DNA of 64,000 nucleotides, from contig NZ_JACICY010000001.1 in the NCBI RefSeq assembly GCF_014196055.1, positions 124,001 to 188,000 on the forward strand, in the 5' to 3' direction. Source of the stretch: Novosphingobium hassiacum (GTDB lineage Bacteria > Pseudomonadota > Alphaproteobacteria > Sphingomonadales > Sphingomonadaceae). The translations under genes and the position numbers were made by a program. Of this stretch, positions 48,421-58,213 are shown one piece after another (within the stretch, counting starts at the first letter, position 1; each line of letters starts with the position of its first letter). The notes below the pieces were generated by a model that had not been told where the DNA came from, searched no databases, and worked only from the letters and a program-made list of their open reading frames with translations.

Positions 48421-48769
48421 AGTCCGCAAGCAGCGCCGCGATGCGCTCCAGCAGGACCTGAGGAATATAGGGCTTGCCCAGAATAGGGCGGTCCGAGAAC
48501 ACACCGTCGACCGCGCCATATCCGGTGGCAATCACGAACGGCACACCACGTGCGGCAAGCGCCAGCGCTACTGGTTCGCTCGATTCGCCATGCAAATTCC
48601 AGTCGAGCACTGCGACGTCGAACATATCCTGCTCGATCATGCTGACCGCCTCGCTGACCCGCCCGACCGGCCCGATCGGAATGGCACCCTCATCCTCGAG
48701 AATATCGCACAGCATGGCAGCGACGATAAACTCGTCTTCGACCACCAGGATTCTCTTTCCGCCGATCAT
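48419..48769 (-). CDS. Single-domain response regulator
   Basis: 116 aa from ATG 48769 (MIGGKRILVVEDEFIVAAML), ATGA with the kinase gene. Receiver only: acidic VEDE, phosphoacceptor Asp in VAVLDWNLHGE, Thr/Lys in VIATGYG and LGKPY. No output domain, so it probably acts by phosphotransfer or protein contact, as in the HWE-kinase pairs of alphaproteobacteria. Confidence 0.93.
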   Translation of the reverse strand: MIGGKRILVVEDEFIVAAMLCDILEDEGAIPIGPVGRVSEAVSMIEQDMFDVAVLDWNLHGESSEPVALALAARGVPFVIATGYGAVDGVFSDRPILGKPYIPQVLLERIAALLAD

Positions 48770-49728
48770 TGCATGCCCCCTGTCAGTGGCAATGCGATAC
48801 GGCAGCACAATCCGTCCGGATCGTACGTCAGGTCTACCTTCCCGCTTAGCTGGCGTGGCACAGCTTCGTTGATCAGCCGAAACCCGAAGCCCTTGCGTGT
48901 CGGCGCCCGCACAACAGGACCGCCACTCTCGCGCCAAGTGATCGACACGACATCGCCTGTTGCATTCAGCGACCAGTCGATCGCCACCTGCCCCTTGTTA
49001 TCCGACAGCGCGCCGTACTTCATCGCGTTGGTCGCCAGTTCGTGCAGGACCATAACCAGTGACACCGTCGCATTGGCGGGCATTACTACGTCTGGCCCGC
49101 TGACCGAAACGCGCAAATCGCCATCAGCGCAGATGAGAATACCGTGCCGGACGATCTCGGCCATCAATGTGCCGGTCCAGTTCGCCCGGCTCAGTGCATC
49201 GTGCGCACCAGAGACCGCGCTCAACCGCTGGTTGAACGTCCTGACGGGTCCACTGACCTCGTTCGCACCGCGAAACGTCTGGAAAGCCATTGCCTGCACC
49301 ACCATGAGCGTGTTCTTGACCCGGTGGTTCAGCTCACCCACAAGAAGCTCGAGCTGCTCTTCCAGCTGTTTGCGCTCGGTAATGTCGATCCCGGTCGATT
49401 GTCCCACCAACCACTTGCCATGCTCGTCGAACTCGAGCGCATGGTTGTTCCACAGGATCCAGCGTGTGCCGCTGGCCTTTTCAAAGCGATTTTCAATGGT
49501 CACTTCGGGATGTTCGGGGGTCAACCGATCAAGCTCGGACTTGACGTGCAAATGGTCCTCGCCGGTAACGAACTCCCACAGACTTTTGCCTGTCAGATCG
49601 TCCGGCTCAAGCCCGAGCGATCGGGAGTAGGCACGGTTGACGAACAGGATCGTCCCGTCCGCGCGATAGCGGCAGACCATCTCCAACTGCGCGTCGAGAA
49701 TTTCCCGAAGGAGCGCCCTATCCGCCAT
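48766..49728 (-). CDS. PAS-HWE family sensor histidine kinase
   Basis: 320 aa from ATG 49728 (MADRALLREILDAQLEMV). PAS domain (CRYRADGTILFVNRAYSRSLGLEPDDLTGKSLWEFV), H-box ELNHRVKNTLMVVQ, N-box VLHELATNAMKYGAL and the WxE of the HWE type (ITWRESGG). No membrane helices, so it senses in the cytoplasm. Cotranscribed with its response regulator; HWE kinases include light and general-stress sensors. Confidence 0.93.
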   Translation of the reverse strand: MADRALLREILDAQLEMVCRYRADGTILFVNRAYSRSLGLEPDDLTGKSLWEFVTGEDHLHVKSELDRLTPEHPEVTIENRFEKASGTRWILWNNHALEFDEHGKWLVGQSTGIDITERKQLEEQLELLVGELNHRVKNTLMVVQAMAFQTFRGANEVSGPVRTFNQRLSAVSGAHDALSRANWTGTLMAEIVRHGILICADGDLRVSVSGPDVVMPANATVSLVMVLHELATNAMKYGALSDNKGQVAIDWSLNATGDVVSITWRESGGPVVRAPTRKGFGFRLINEAVPRQLSGKVDLTYDPDGLCCRIALPLTGGMQ

Positions 49729-49835
49729 CGCCTGCCAATTGCCCCTTTTCCGGATAGCTAGCGCATCCAGGTAGAATTCCAAACATCGCAATGGCAAATT
49801 GCGGCGAGCCGAGTGCAGCCGCTATGCTCGCGCCG

Positions 49836-51782
49836 TCAGATCCGCAACTGGCTGCCCAGTTCGACCACGCGGTTGGTCGGCAGACGGAAGAATTCCATCG
49901 CGCTGGCGGCATTGCGCAGCATCCATGCGAACAGCTTTTCGCGCCACAGCGCCATGCCCGGCTTGTCCGAAGCGATCAGCGTCTGGCGTGACAGGAAGAA
50001 GCTGGTCTTCATCATGTTGAACGGCTCGCCGCACATGTTCACGCCGAGCAGCGTCTTGGGCACGTCGGTCTCCTCCAGAAACCCGAACCGCAGCGTCAAC
50101 CGGTAGAACCCGTTGCCGAAATCCTTGACCGAATAGCGCTCACCCTGATCGACATAGGGCACGTCCTCGATCGACACCGTCAGGATCACCACGCGCTCGT
50201 GCAGCACCTTGTTGTGCTTGATGTTATGGAGCAGCGCCGATGGCACGCCGGCCGCAGTCGAGGCCATGAAGATCGCCGTCCCCGGCACCCGCGCAGCGCT
50301 CGAATGCGCGGACTTGGTGAACACCTCAAGCGGGATCGTCCCCTCGGCCATGTTCTCGCGCATCAGCGCGCGCCCGCGCGACCATGTTGTCAGCAGCGTG
50401 AAGATCGCCACGCCCATCACCAGCGGCACCCAGCCACCGTCCGGGATCTTGGTCAGGTTCGCGCCAAGGTACGCCGTGTCGATCGCGAAGAACACCGCCA
50501 GCATCGCGATCGCGCTGTACTTGTTCCAGTTCCACAACTTGAACAGCACCACCGCCAGCAGGAAGTTGTCGATCAGCATCGCGCCTGTCACCGCGATACC
50601 GTAGGCCGCGGTCAGGTTCGACGAGCGCTGGAATACCAGCACCAGAACGATCACCGCGATCATCAGCGCCCAGTTGATGACCGGGATGTAGATCTGCCCC
50701 GCCGCCGTCGACGTATGCTTGATCGTCATGCGCGGGATAAAGCCAAGCTGGATCGCCTGCTGCGTCACCGAAAATGCGCCCGAGATCACCGCCTGCGAGG
50801 CGATCACGGCGGCTGCCGAAGCAATGATCAGCAACGGCCACTGGAACCACTGCGGCGCAAGGAAATAGAACGGGCTCTCCAGCGCCGCCGGATTGCGGAT
50901 CAGCAGCGATGCCTGCCCCAGGTAGTTCAGCACCAGCGCCGGCAACACGAAAGCCAGCCAAGAAATACGGATCGGATTGCGCCCGAAGTGCCCCATGTCG
51001 GCATAGAGCGCCTCGGCACCGGTCACTGCCAGCACGGCAGCACCCATCGCCAGGAACCCGCGGAACGGGTCGGAAATGAACATGCTGACCGCGTAATGCG
51101 GGCTCAGCGCGACCACGACTTGCGGGTATTCGAAAATACTCACCATCCCCAGCACCGCGATCGTCGCGAAATAGACCAGCATGATCGGGCCGAAGAACGC
51201 CGCGACCTTCTCCGTGCCACGGCTCTGGATGAAGAACAGGCCGATCAGGATCGCCACCACCATCGGCACGATGAACCGGTGCATGCTCGGCTGATACACC
51301 GCCACACCTTCGAGCGCGCCCATCACCGACACCGCCGGCGTGATCATCGAATCGCCATAGAACAGCGCCGTCGCAAACACGCCGAGCAGGATGATCCCCT
51401 TGCCCCAGCGCTTGCCGTCGGTGTGCTGATTGATCAGCGCCAGCAACGCCAGACTTCCGCCCTCGCCCTTGTTGTCGGCGCGCATGATCACCGAGACGTA
51501 CTTGAACGTCACGATGATCATCATCGACCAGAACATCAGGCTGATGATGCCGTAGATATGCAGCAGGTCGAGCGGCAGCTTGTGATGCCCCGCGAACGTA
51601 TCGCGCAAGGCGTAGAGCGGGCTGGTGCCGATATCGCCGAAAACCACGCCGATCGCACCGACCGCCAGCTTCATCACCGGGCCGCGCGCGTGCCCGCCGT
51701 GCCCCTGATCGCCATGCCCGTGCCCCCCAGGCGCGGCACCTTGCGTATTCGGCACAATCGCCCCGTTCACGGCATCACTCAT
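49836..51782 (-). CDS. kup: Low-affinity potassium uptake protein Kup/Trk-D
   Basis: 648 aa from ATG 51782 ([20 protein letters not shown]). About 12 membrane helices starting [24 protein letters not shown], the Kup signature, with [17 protein letters not shown]-terminal cytoplasmic domain ends [10 protein letters not shown]. The N-terminus has a His/Gly tract ([17 protein letters not shown]) not typical for Kup, perhaps metal-binding. H+/K+ symport at the inner membrane. Confidence 0.94.
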   Translation of the reverse strand: MSDAVNGAIVPNTQGAAPGGHGHGDQGHGGHARGPVMKLAVGAIGVVFGDIGTSPLYALRDTFAGHHKLPLDLLHIYGIISLMFWSMMIIVTFKYVSVIMRADNKGEGGSLALLALINQHTDGKRWGKGIILLGVFATALFYGDSMITPAVSVMGALEGVAVYQPSMHRFIVPMVVAILIGLFFIQSRGTEKVAAFFGPIMLVYFATIAVLGMVSIFEYPQVVVALSPHYAVSMFISDPFRGFLAMGAAVLAVTGAEALYADMGHFGRNPIRISWLAFVLPALVLNYLGQASLLIRNPAALESPFYFLAPQWFQWPLLIIASAAAVIASQAVISGAFSVTQQAIQLGFIPRMTIKHTSTAAGQIYIPVINWALMIAVIVLVLVFQRSSNLTAAYGIAVTGAMLIDNFLLAVVLFKLWNWNKYSAIAMLAVFFAIDTAYLGANLTKIPDGGWVPLVMGVAIFTLLTTWSRGRALMRENMAEGTIPLEVFTKSAHSSAARVPGTAIFMASTAAGVPSALLHNIKHNKVLHERVVILTVSIEDVPYVDQGERYSVKDFGNGFYRLTLRFGFLEETDVPKTLLGVNMCGEPFNMMKTSFFLSRQTLIASDKPGMALWREKLFAWMLRNAASAMEFFRLPTNRVVELGSQLRI

Positions 51783-51902
51783 GCAAACGCTGCCCCTGGC
51801 CATAAGCCTTGCGCAAAACCACCGAAACAGCGGCAATGGCGCGGCGCTTTAGCACTGCCCCCACGGGGCTGCAATGGTGCTGAGCCAGCGTGAAAAGCCG
51901 CG

Positions 51903-52595
51903 TTATTCAGGCGCTGCGGCCGACGGTGCAGGTTCAGGCGTGGGCACCGGCGCCCCTGCCGTGCCCGTACCCGCAGCCGCCCCCAGCATCGAATCGATCC
52001 GCGCAATGCGATCGACCAGATCGGCGCGCCACGGCGCATCGGCGGGCGAACGCGCCAGCAGCTCGGCCCAGATCGCGCGGGCATCCGCCAGACGACCCGA
52101 TTGCGCCAGTGCCAGCCCCATGAAGAACGGCGGCCCCGGATGATCGGGCGCGATCGTCGCGGCCTTCTGGAACGCGAACTGCGCAGACGGCGTGATCAGC
52201 CCGTCGCTGTGTCCGACCAGCGCATTGCCCATCGACACCCAGATATCGGCGTCCTTCGGGAACTGCTGCGCGCCTTTGCGCAGCACATCGGCGGCCGCCC
52301 CGAACTGCCCCTGCCGCGCGAGGCCGTCAGCCAGGATCAACCACGACTGCCCTTGCGTGAAAGCCGTGCCCATCTGCTGGCGCTGCTTGATCATCGCCTC
52401 GTCCGCCGCACGCTTGTTCTCGACCGGAGCCTTGGGCGCTCCCGCCATCGAGGGATGGCCCTGCAGCGCATAGCCCGCGATGCCCACCAGCAACGCCGCG
52501 CCCGTCAGTTCCCACCCCGCGCGTGGCAGCTTGAGCACGAACGCCAGCGATCCGAATACCGCGGCCGCTACCAGCAGGATCACCACCCAGGTCAC
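51903..52595 (-). CDS. ccmI: CcmI-type cytochrome c biogenesis TPR protein
   Basis: 230 aa from GTG 52595 (VTWVVILLVAAAVFGSLAFV), GTGA with ccmH. Two membrane helices then TPR-like repeats (WLILADGLARQGQFGAAADVLRKGAQQFPKDADIWVSMGNAL) and a Pro/Ala-rich tail. Matches CcmI, the apocytochrome c chaperone. Last gene of the ccm operon. Confidence 0.85.
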   Translation of the reverse strand: MTWVVILLVAAAVFGSLAFVLKLPRAGWELTGAALLVGIAGYALQGHPSMAGAPKAPVENKRAADEAMIKQRQQMGTAFTQGQSWLILADGLARQGQFGAAADVLRKGAQQFPKDADIWVSMGNALVGHSDGLITPSAQFAFQKAATIAPDHPGPPFFMGLALAQSGRLADARAIWAELLARSPADAPWRADLVDRIARIDSMLGAAAGTGTAGAPVPTPEPAPSAAAPE

Positions 52596-53020
52596 TGCCC
52601 GTCTCCCTTGATCCCTGCCCGCCGGAAACGCCCGCGCAGCAGCAGTGCTGCCAGCAACAGGATCACCAGCGGTGCGGCAAACAGCGGCCACATGATCGGC
52701 TTGTTCTGCGGCGCGTAACTCACATAGTCACCATAACGCTCGACCAGCCACGCGCGAATCGCCTCGGGATCCTCACCCGCCGCAATCCGCGTGCGCACCT
52801 GATGCCGCATGTCACCCGCCATCGGCGCGTCCGAATCCGAGATCGCCTGGCTCTGGCACTTGAGGCAGCGCAGTGTTTCCATCAGCCGCTGTGCCTTCGC
52901 CTCGAGCGCCGGGTCTTCAAGCTGCTTGTAGGCATATGGCGCGGGCGGCAGAAGATCTTGCGCTGTGGCGGGCTGGGCAAGCGCCAGAAGCGCAAAAAGG
53001 AGGGCGAGGAGAATTCTCAC
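52592..53020 (-). CDS. ccmH: Cytochrome c maturation thiol protein CcmH (CcmL)
   Basis: 142 aa, signal peptide MRILLALLFALLALAQPATA, redox motif LRCLKCQ, C-terminal membrane helix (PLFAAPLVILLLAALLL). Keeps apocytochrome CxxCH reduced with CcmG. Coupled by overlaps to ccmG and ccmI. Confidence 0.95.
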   Translation of the reverse strand: MRILLALLFALLALAQPATAQDLLPPAPYAYKQLEDPALEAKAQRLMETLRCLKCQSQAISDSDAPMAGDMRHQVRTRIAAGEDPEAIRAWLVERYGDYVSYAPQNKPIMWPLFAAPLVILLLAALLLRGRFRRAGIKGDGQ

Positions 53021-53568
53021 TGTCCCGCCTCCTGCAACTTGCGCAGGATCAGGTCCATGTCCTCAGGCCTGATCTCGCCCAGATGCTGATAGCGGATCAC
53101 GCCCTTGCCATCGATCACGAACGTTTCGGGCACGCCCGAAGAGCCGATGCCCAGTTGCACTTCGGACAGGTCATCCTTGCCGATGCGCTGGAACGGATTG
53201 CCGTTGGTCGCAAGGAACCGTGCGACATCTTCCTTGCGATCGCGGATTGCCACGCCGTCGATCTCCACGCCCTGCTTTGCCAGCGCATCGAGTTGCGGCG
53301 ATTCGATCGCGCAAGGCACGCACCAGCTGGCAAACACGTTGAGCAGCTTGGGCTTGCCCACCTTGAAATCTGCCGTCGACAACCCCGGCTGGCCATCGGT
53401 CGCAGCATCGAGCGCGAACTGCGGCAGCGGCTTGCCGATAAACGCACTGGCAACCTCGCGGTCCGCCGGGCGCACCAGCCCCCAGATCACCAGCGCAAAG
53501 AATGCCCCGAACAGCGCCAGCGGCAGCCAGATCGCGATCCGCGAGCGTTTGGGCTCCGGCTCGCTCAC
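53017..53568 (-). CDS. ccmG: Thioredoxin-like DsbE/CcmG
   Basis: 183 aa; N-terminal anchor (IAIWLPLALFGAFFALVIWG), then thioredoxin fold with active site FASWCVPCAIESPQL and cis-Pro region GSSGVPETFVIDG. Periplasmic reductant for cytochrome c maturation. Overlaps ccmF and ccmH. Confidence 0.95.
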   Translation of the reverse strand: MSEPEPKRSRIAIWLPLALFGAFFALVIWGLVRPADREVASAFIGKPLPQFALDAATDGQPGLSTADFKVGKPKLLNVFASWCVPCAIESPQLDALAKQGVEIDGVAIRDRKEDVARFLATNGNPFQRIGKDDLSEVQLGIGSSGVPETFVIDGKGVIRYQHLGEIRPEDMDLILRKLQEAGQ

Positions 53569-55520
53569 TTGACCTGCTCCATCCGCGTCTTGCGCCAGGC
53601 GATCTTGCCCTCGGCGCGGAGCCGCTTCACGTCATGCGCCACGCGCCCGATCAGCGACAAGACACCCCCCAGCGCCACCAGCAATCCGCCGAGCCACAGC
53701 AACGGCACGAACGGCTTCCACCAGAACCGCATCTGCCAGCGCCCGTCCTCGCCCTCGTTGCCGAGCACCGCATACAGCTGGCCGTTCCAGCGCGTGTGCA
53801 GCGCGGATTCGGTCCGCTCGCCCGGAGGCGAGGAGAACGTGCGCGCCTGCGGATGCAGCGTCACCGGCGCGCCATCCTTGTAGGCCGCGCTGACCGTGGC
53901 TTCGAGCGCGGTCCAGTTCGGTCCCGCCACCGGCTCGATATTCAGCAGCTTGATCGTGATCGGCCCAACGGTCTGCGTGTCGCCGACGTTCATTGCGGCC
54001 AGTCGCTCGGTCGAAAACGCGCTCTCGCTCGCCGCGCCGAGCAGCGCCACGCCGATGCCGAAGTGGGCGACGACCATGCCATAGACCGAAAGCGGCGTGC
54101 GGCGCAGGTTGCGCCCGCGCAACGGCAGCCAGCTACCCACCGCCAGCCCGGCGCCGATTGCGATGCCCAGCATCGGCAGCACGCGGATGGCAGGGGCGAA
54201 CACCACCACCGCCAGCAGCACCAGCGCGAACAGCAGCGCCGGAATCGCGACCGTCGCGGTGATCCGCCCCGGCTTGTCCTTGCGCCAGCGCAGCAGCGGC
54301 CCGACGCACATCACCGCCATCATCGGCAGCACGAAGATTGCTGAAACCGGATTGAAGTACGGCGGCCCCACCGAAACCTTGGTCCCGAACGCTTCGGTCA
54401 GCAGCGGGTACAGCGTACCCAGCAACACGATGCCCAGCGTCCCGCACAACATCACGTTGTTGAACACCAGGCTCGCCTCGCGGCTGAACAGGCTGAAACG
54501 CTCACCCTCGGTCACCGTCGAAGCGCGCAGGCCGAACAGCGCCAAAGCGCCACCGATATAGATCGCCAGCAACGCCAAGATGAACGACCCGCGCTCGGGA
54601 TCGACCGCAAAGGCATGCACCGAGGTCAGGATACCCGACCGCACGAGGAACGTGCCGATCATCGACATCGAAAATGCGATCACGCCCAGCATCACGGTCC
54701 ATGCGCGCAACGCGTTGCGGCTCGCCAGCACTGATGCCGAATGCAGCAGCGCGGTCGCCGCCAGCCACGGCATCAGCGATGCGTTCTCGACCGGGTCCCA
54801 GAACCACCAACCGCCCCAGCCGAGCGTGTAGTAGGCCCAATAAGACCCGGCGGTTATGCCCACCGTCAGGAATATCCACGCGCCCAGCACCCACGGACGC
54901 ATCGCGCGGGCGAACGCCGGTCCCACATCGCGGGTCACCAGCGCGCCGATGGCAAAGCTGAACGCGACCGACAATCCGACGTAGCCGACGTAAAGTGTCG
55001 GCGGATGGAACGCCAAGCCGATGTCCTGCAGCAGCGGGTTGAGGCCAGCGCCTTCGGGCGCAGGCTCGGGCAGGCGCTCGAATGGGTTGGAGGACAGCAA
55101 CAGGAAGGCATAGAAACCAAGGCTGACGAAGGCCTGGCCCGCCAGCGTCGCGATCAGGGTATCCTCACGCAGCCGCTTTTCGACCAGCGCGACGATCCCG
55201 CCAGACACCGCCATGATCGTGATCCACAGCAGCATCGAACCTTCGTGGTTGCCCCAGGTCCCCGCGAGTTTGAAAATCACCGGCTTCATCGAGTGGCTGT
55301 TTTCCGCGACCAGCTTCACCGACAGGTCGGTCTCGAGGAACAGCGTGATCAGCGACGCGAACGAGACCGCGACCAGCGCGCCCTGCATCACCGCCAACGG
55401 ACGAACCAGCCCGGTCATCGCCGCCCCGCCGGGACGCAGCGCGACGACGCCCGCGAAAAGTTGCAGCACGGCCAACGCCGCCGCCATCCACAGAACGGCA
55501 AGACCCAGTTCAGCGATCAT
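53565..55520 (-). CDS. ccmF: Heme lyase subunit CcmF
   Basis: 651 aa with about 15 membrane helices. WWD heme-handling motif WGGWWFWDPVENASLMPW around residues 235-250; also HPPTLYVGYVGLSVAF. Ligates heme from CcmE onto apocytochrome c in the periplasm. Stop overlaps ccmG start by 4 bp. Confidence 0.96.
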   Translation of the reverse strand: MIAELGLAVLWMAAALAVLQLFAGVVALRPGGAAMTGLVRPLAVMQGALVAVSFASLITLFLETDLSVKLVAENSHSMKPVIFKLAGTWGNHEGSMLLWITIMAVSGGIVALVEKRLREDTLIATLAGQAFVSLGFYAFLLLSSNPFERLPEPAPEGAGLNPLLQDIGLAFHPPTLYVGYVGLSVAFSFAIGALVTRDVGPAFARAMRPWVLGAWIFLTVGITAGSYWAYYTLGWGGWWFWDPVENASLMPWLAATALLHSASVLASRNALRAWTVMLGVIAFSMSMIGTFLVRSGILTSVHAFAVDPERGSFILALLAIYIGGALALFGLRASTVTEGERFSLFSREASLVFNNVMLCGTLGIVLLGTLYPLLTEAFGTKVSVGPPYFNPVSAIFVLPMMAVMCVGPLLRWRKDKPGRITATVAIPALLFALVLLAVVVFAPAIRVLPMLGIAIGAGLAVGSWLPLRGRNLRRTPLSVYGMVVAHFGIGVALLGAASESAFSTERLAAMNVGDTQTVGPITIKLLNIEPVAGPNWTALEATVSAAYKDGAPVTLHPQARTFSSPPGERTESALHTRWNGQLYAVLGNEGEDGRWQMRFWWKPFVPLLWLGGLLVALGGVLSLIGRVAHDVKRLRAEGKIAWRKTRMEQVK

Positions 55521-55533
55521 TTCGGTGCACCCG

Positions 55534-56004
55534 TCATTTCGTCTCCGCCACGACGGCTTTGGCTTGTGCTTCGGTCATGTCGCCCATCTGGCGGGGCACG
55601 TAATTCTCGTCATGCTTGGCGAGCAGGTTGTCAGCGACGAACGTCTGCCCCTCCATGCGCCCCTCGGCAACGACGCCTGATCCTTCGACGAACAGGTCCG
55701 GCGTGATCCCGGTAAACCGCACCGGAACCCGCGCCTTGCCGTCACCAACCACGAAATCAATCGTGATCCCGTCCGCCTGCGTCTTGAGCGAACCCTTCTC
55801 GACCATCCCGCCAAGGCGGATGGCGCGGCCCTGCTCGGGCGGGTCCTTCATCAGGTCGGCCGGCACATAGAAGTAGCTCGCCTGATTGGACAGCGCATAG
55901 GCCGCGAGTAGCCCCGCCCCGACCAGCGCGACCAGCGCGATGACCACCAGCACCAGCCGCTGGTGCTTGGGCTTGATCCCGCCCGCTGGTTTGATGTCGC
56001 TCAC
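55534..56004 (-). CDS. ccmE: Heme chaperone CcmE
   Basis: 156 aa, GTG start 56004 over the ccmD stop (GTGA). N-terminal anchor LVLVVIALVALVGAGLLAAYAL, beta-barrel (OB-fold), heme-binding His and Tyr in LLAKHDENYVPRQM. Holds heme covalently before transfer to CcmF. Confidence 0.96.
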   Translation of the reverse strand: MSDIKPAGGIKPKHQRLVLVVIALVALVGAGLLAAYALSNQASYFYVPADLMKDPPEQGRAIRLGGMVEKGSLKTQADGITIDFVVGDGKARVPVRFTGITPDLFVEGSGVVAEGRMEGQTFVADNLLAKHDENYVPRQMGDMTEAQAKAVVAETK

Positions 56005-56141
56005 TTGCCCCTGACCTTGTCACGCCGACGTTCGGCCCGCGCCATGCCTACTAGCGACCAGCCGACCAGCAGCAGCGTACCGATCACCCCGATCGCCACT
56101 GCGGCCAGCACGTAATCCCACTGTTGAAGCCCTTCGCGCAT
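56001..56141 (-). CDS. ccmD: CcmD heme exporter small membrane protein
   Basis: 46 aa from ATG 56141: MREGLQQWDYVLAAVAIGVIG... one membrane helix then a basic tail (ARAERRRDKVRGK), the CcmD layout. Lies between ccmC and ccmE, its fixed position. Helps release holo-CcmE from CcmABC. Confidence 0.9.
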   Translation of the reverse strand: MREGLQQWDYVLAAVAIGVIGTLLLVGWSLVGMARAERRRDKVRGK

Positions 56142-56162
56142 CTGACCCTTATGCTCCGATCT

Positions 56163-56891
56163 TCACGCGAGAGCCTTGCGCCGCAACCGCGCCTCAGCCT
56201 GAATGTCGGCCAGCAGCATCCGCATCCGCGCCAGCACCACGCCGCCGAATATCAGGCTGAACCCGAGCGCGGCAATCAGCAGCGGCCACAGGAAAGTCCC
56301 GTCGATCGACGATTTACCCGCGGTGATCGAGGGCGGCTGGTGCAGGCTGTTCCACCACACCACCGAGCGGTTGATGATCGGAATGTTGATCGCCCCGACC
56401 AGCCCGAAAATCGCGGTGATGCGGTTGCCGCCGCTGCCCGAAACCATGTCGCGCTGCGCCGCTCCCGACAGCGCGATGTATCCGAAATACAGGAACAGCA
56501 GCACCAGATAGCTGGTCAGCCGCCCGTCCCACACCCACCACGTGCCCCAGGTCGGACGCGCCCAGATCGATCCGGTGATCAGGCAGATCGCGGTGAACAT
56601 CGCGCCCGGAACAGCAGCCGCGCGCCCGGCAATCGCCGCCAGCGGGTGCCGCCAGACCAGTTCGACCAGACTCGCAATCGCGATCGTCGACCACCCGGCC
56701 ATTCCCAGCCATGCGGCAGGCACGTGAATATAGAGGATGCGCACCGTCTCGCCCATCAGGCGATCCGGCGGCACGACCAGCATCCCATAGAGCACAGCGC
56801 CCAGCGACAGCAGCAGGCCCGACACGAGCAACAGCGGCATCAGCCAGCGCGCCATGCGCAGAAAACGGGCGGGATTGGCGAAACCATGCAT
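56163..56891 (-). CDS. ccmC: Heme transporter subunit CcmC
   Basis: 242 aa from ATG 56891 (MHGFANPARFLRMARWLMPL); the frame upstream runs through the tRNA and is not coding. Six helices, WWD motif WGTWWVWDGRLTSYLVLLF, flanking His residues (YIHVPAAWLG, NSLHQP). Loads heme onto CcmE. First gene of this ccm block; ccmA and ccmB are not in the window. Confidence 0.95.
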   Translation of the reverse strand: MHGFANPARFLRMARWLMPLLLVSGLLLSLGAVLYGMLVVPPDRLMGETVRILYIHVPAAWLGMAGWSTIAIASLVELVWRHPLAAIAGRAAAVPGAMFTAICLITGSIWARPTWGTWWVWDGRLTSYLVLLFLYFGYIALSGAAQRDMVSGSGGNRITAIFGLVGAINIPIINRSVVWWNSLHQPPSITAGKSSIDGTFLWPLLIAALGFSLIFGGVVLARMRMLLADIQAEARLRRKALA

Positions 56892-57049
56892 CGGCGCAGG
56901 CAGATCGAATCCTTCTCCCGGCGACCCCCGCCGCCAGTCACGTGCGCTCTGCCACTTGCCGCTTGCCGGAGCAAGGGCAATGGTCGGCACCATGCCTGAA
57001 AAGGCGGCATGAAAGCCTTGCCAAAGGTCACTGAATCGGAGGGGAGAAA

Positions 57050-57127
57050 TGGGGCGACCGAGGGGGTTCGAACCCCCGACCTCCGGTACCACAAACCGGC
57101 GCTCTAACCAACTGAGCTACGGTCGCC
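57050..57127 (-). tRNA. tRNA-His (anticodon GTG)
   Basis: Minus strand: G(-1), acceptor GCGACCG/CGGTCGC, D-arm GCTCAGTTGGTTAGAGC, anticodon loop TTTGTGGT, T-arm GGGGGTTCGAACCCCC-type, discriminator C73 and an encoded CCA. The extra 5' G opposite C73 is the His identity element. Confidence 0.96.
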
Positions 57128-57217
57128 ACATATCGCTGCGCGGGCACGCCACGCGGGCTGGCCCATTTGCAGAAAGGCGCGCGAAAGGGAAGCGGAATCT
57201 TGCCCAGTGCGGAATTT

Positions 57218-58213
57218 CTAGCGGCTGAACCTGTCACCCCAACTGCGAAATGCGACGCGCGGTGGGTTGCTGCCGACGTCGATCAGCGCCTGTTCCTCGA
57301 CCACCGCGGAATCGACGGTGACCACCTGCGTCACCGCGAACCACCTGCTGCGCACCTGCAACTGGTTCAGCGGCACGCCCCCTGCGCTCCCCCCCGTTTC
57401 ACCACCCGCAGGCAAAAGCGCGTCATCCGCGCTCGCCCAGCCCAGTGCCGGACGCCTCGCAAGCAGCGCGCGGGCCCGTTCCACTGGAATGGTCTTGGGC
57501 GAAAGCATCGTCAGCAGCAGCGCCTGGTCGGGTCGCAATGTGTTGATATTGATCGGCGAAAGATCGGCGCCCGGCAGCGCACACAGCCACGGGCGCAGGC
57601 GCTGGTAGTACTGCGCCGTCATCCCCCGAACCGCGCGAATCTCGCTGACATCGCCGATCAGACGCCCGGCGGTACGATACGGCACCGCACTGCCCTGATA
57701 GGTCTCGTCTTCGGCCCCATTGGGCGCGGGCACGCTGTCGCTGTCGATCCAGTCGGCGATGGCGTCGCTTGCCACCGCTGCTTCCGCCTCGGGTATCGCA
57801 AGCCCCGCCATCAGCGCGCGCAACTGGCTCAGACCGACAACCCGAAGCTTCAGCGTCCCTTGCGCATCGGCCTCGACCAGCGAATTGAGATTGAAGCAAT
57901 TTCCTGCGTCATCGACCCGCATCATCACGGTCCCGCGCGCCAGCGGCAGCGGAAAATCACGCCCCAGCAGCCCGCCCCGATCGACCGTCCGCTCCTGCGA
58001 TTGATCGACCAGCGCCTTGATCCGCGCCATCGCCAGCGTCTCGGCGCTGTTGGCATAGAGCCGCGCCTGCGTCATCGCCTGCCCGTTCCCCGCCAGCCGC
58101 ACCGCCAGATTGAGCCGATCGAGCATCACCGCCGCGATCACTGCCATCACGGCGACCAGCAGCAGCACCGACAGCAACGCCGCCCCGCGCTCGCGTGGAT
58201 CACCCGGCTTCAC
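57218..58213 (-). CDS. gspK: Type II secretion minor pseudopilin GspK
   Basis: 331 aa from GTG 58213 (VKPGDPRERGAALLSVLLLV) overlapping gspJ (GTGA). N-terminal pilin-type helix with RGAALLSVLLLVAVMAVI, large periplasmic domain (NLNSLVEADAQ, DWIDSDSVPAPNGAEDETY, the GspK core). Caps the pseudopilus tip with GspI and GspJ. Confidence 0.92.
   Translation of the reverse strand: MKPGDPRERGAALLSVLLLVAVMAVIAAVMLDRLNLAVRLAGNGQAMTQARLYANSAETLAMARIKALVDQSQERTVDRGGLLGRDFPLPLARGTVMMRVDDAGNCFNLNSLVEADAQGTLKLRVVGLSQLRALMAGLAIPEAEAAVASDAIADWIDSDSVPAPNGAEDETYQGSAVPYRTAGRLIGDVSEIRAVRGMTAQYYQRLRPWLCALPGADLSPININTLRPDQALLLTMLSPKTIPVERARALLARRPALGWASADDALLPAGGETGGSAGGVPLNQLQVRSRWFAVTQVVTVDSAVVEEQALIDVGSNPPRVAFRSWGDRFSR

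Noticed and set aside
50199..51893. Plus-strand ORF of 564 codons opposite kup
   Set aside because: Arg/His/Gln-rich antisense translation of a GC-rich membrane protein gene; no recognisable domain.
56892..57092. Upstream extension of ccmC
   Set aside because: Runs into the tRNA-His gene; ATG 56,891 matches the CcmC start.
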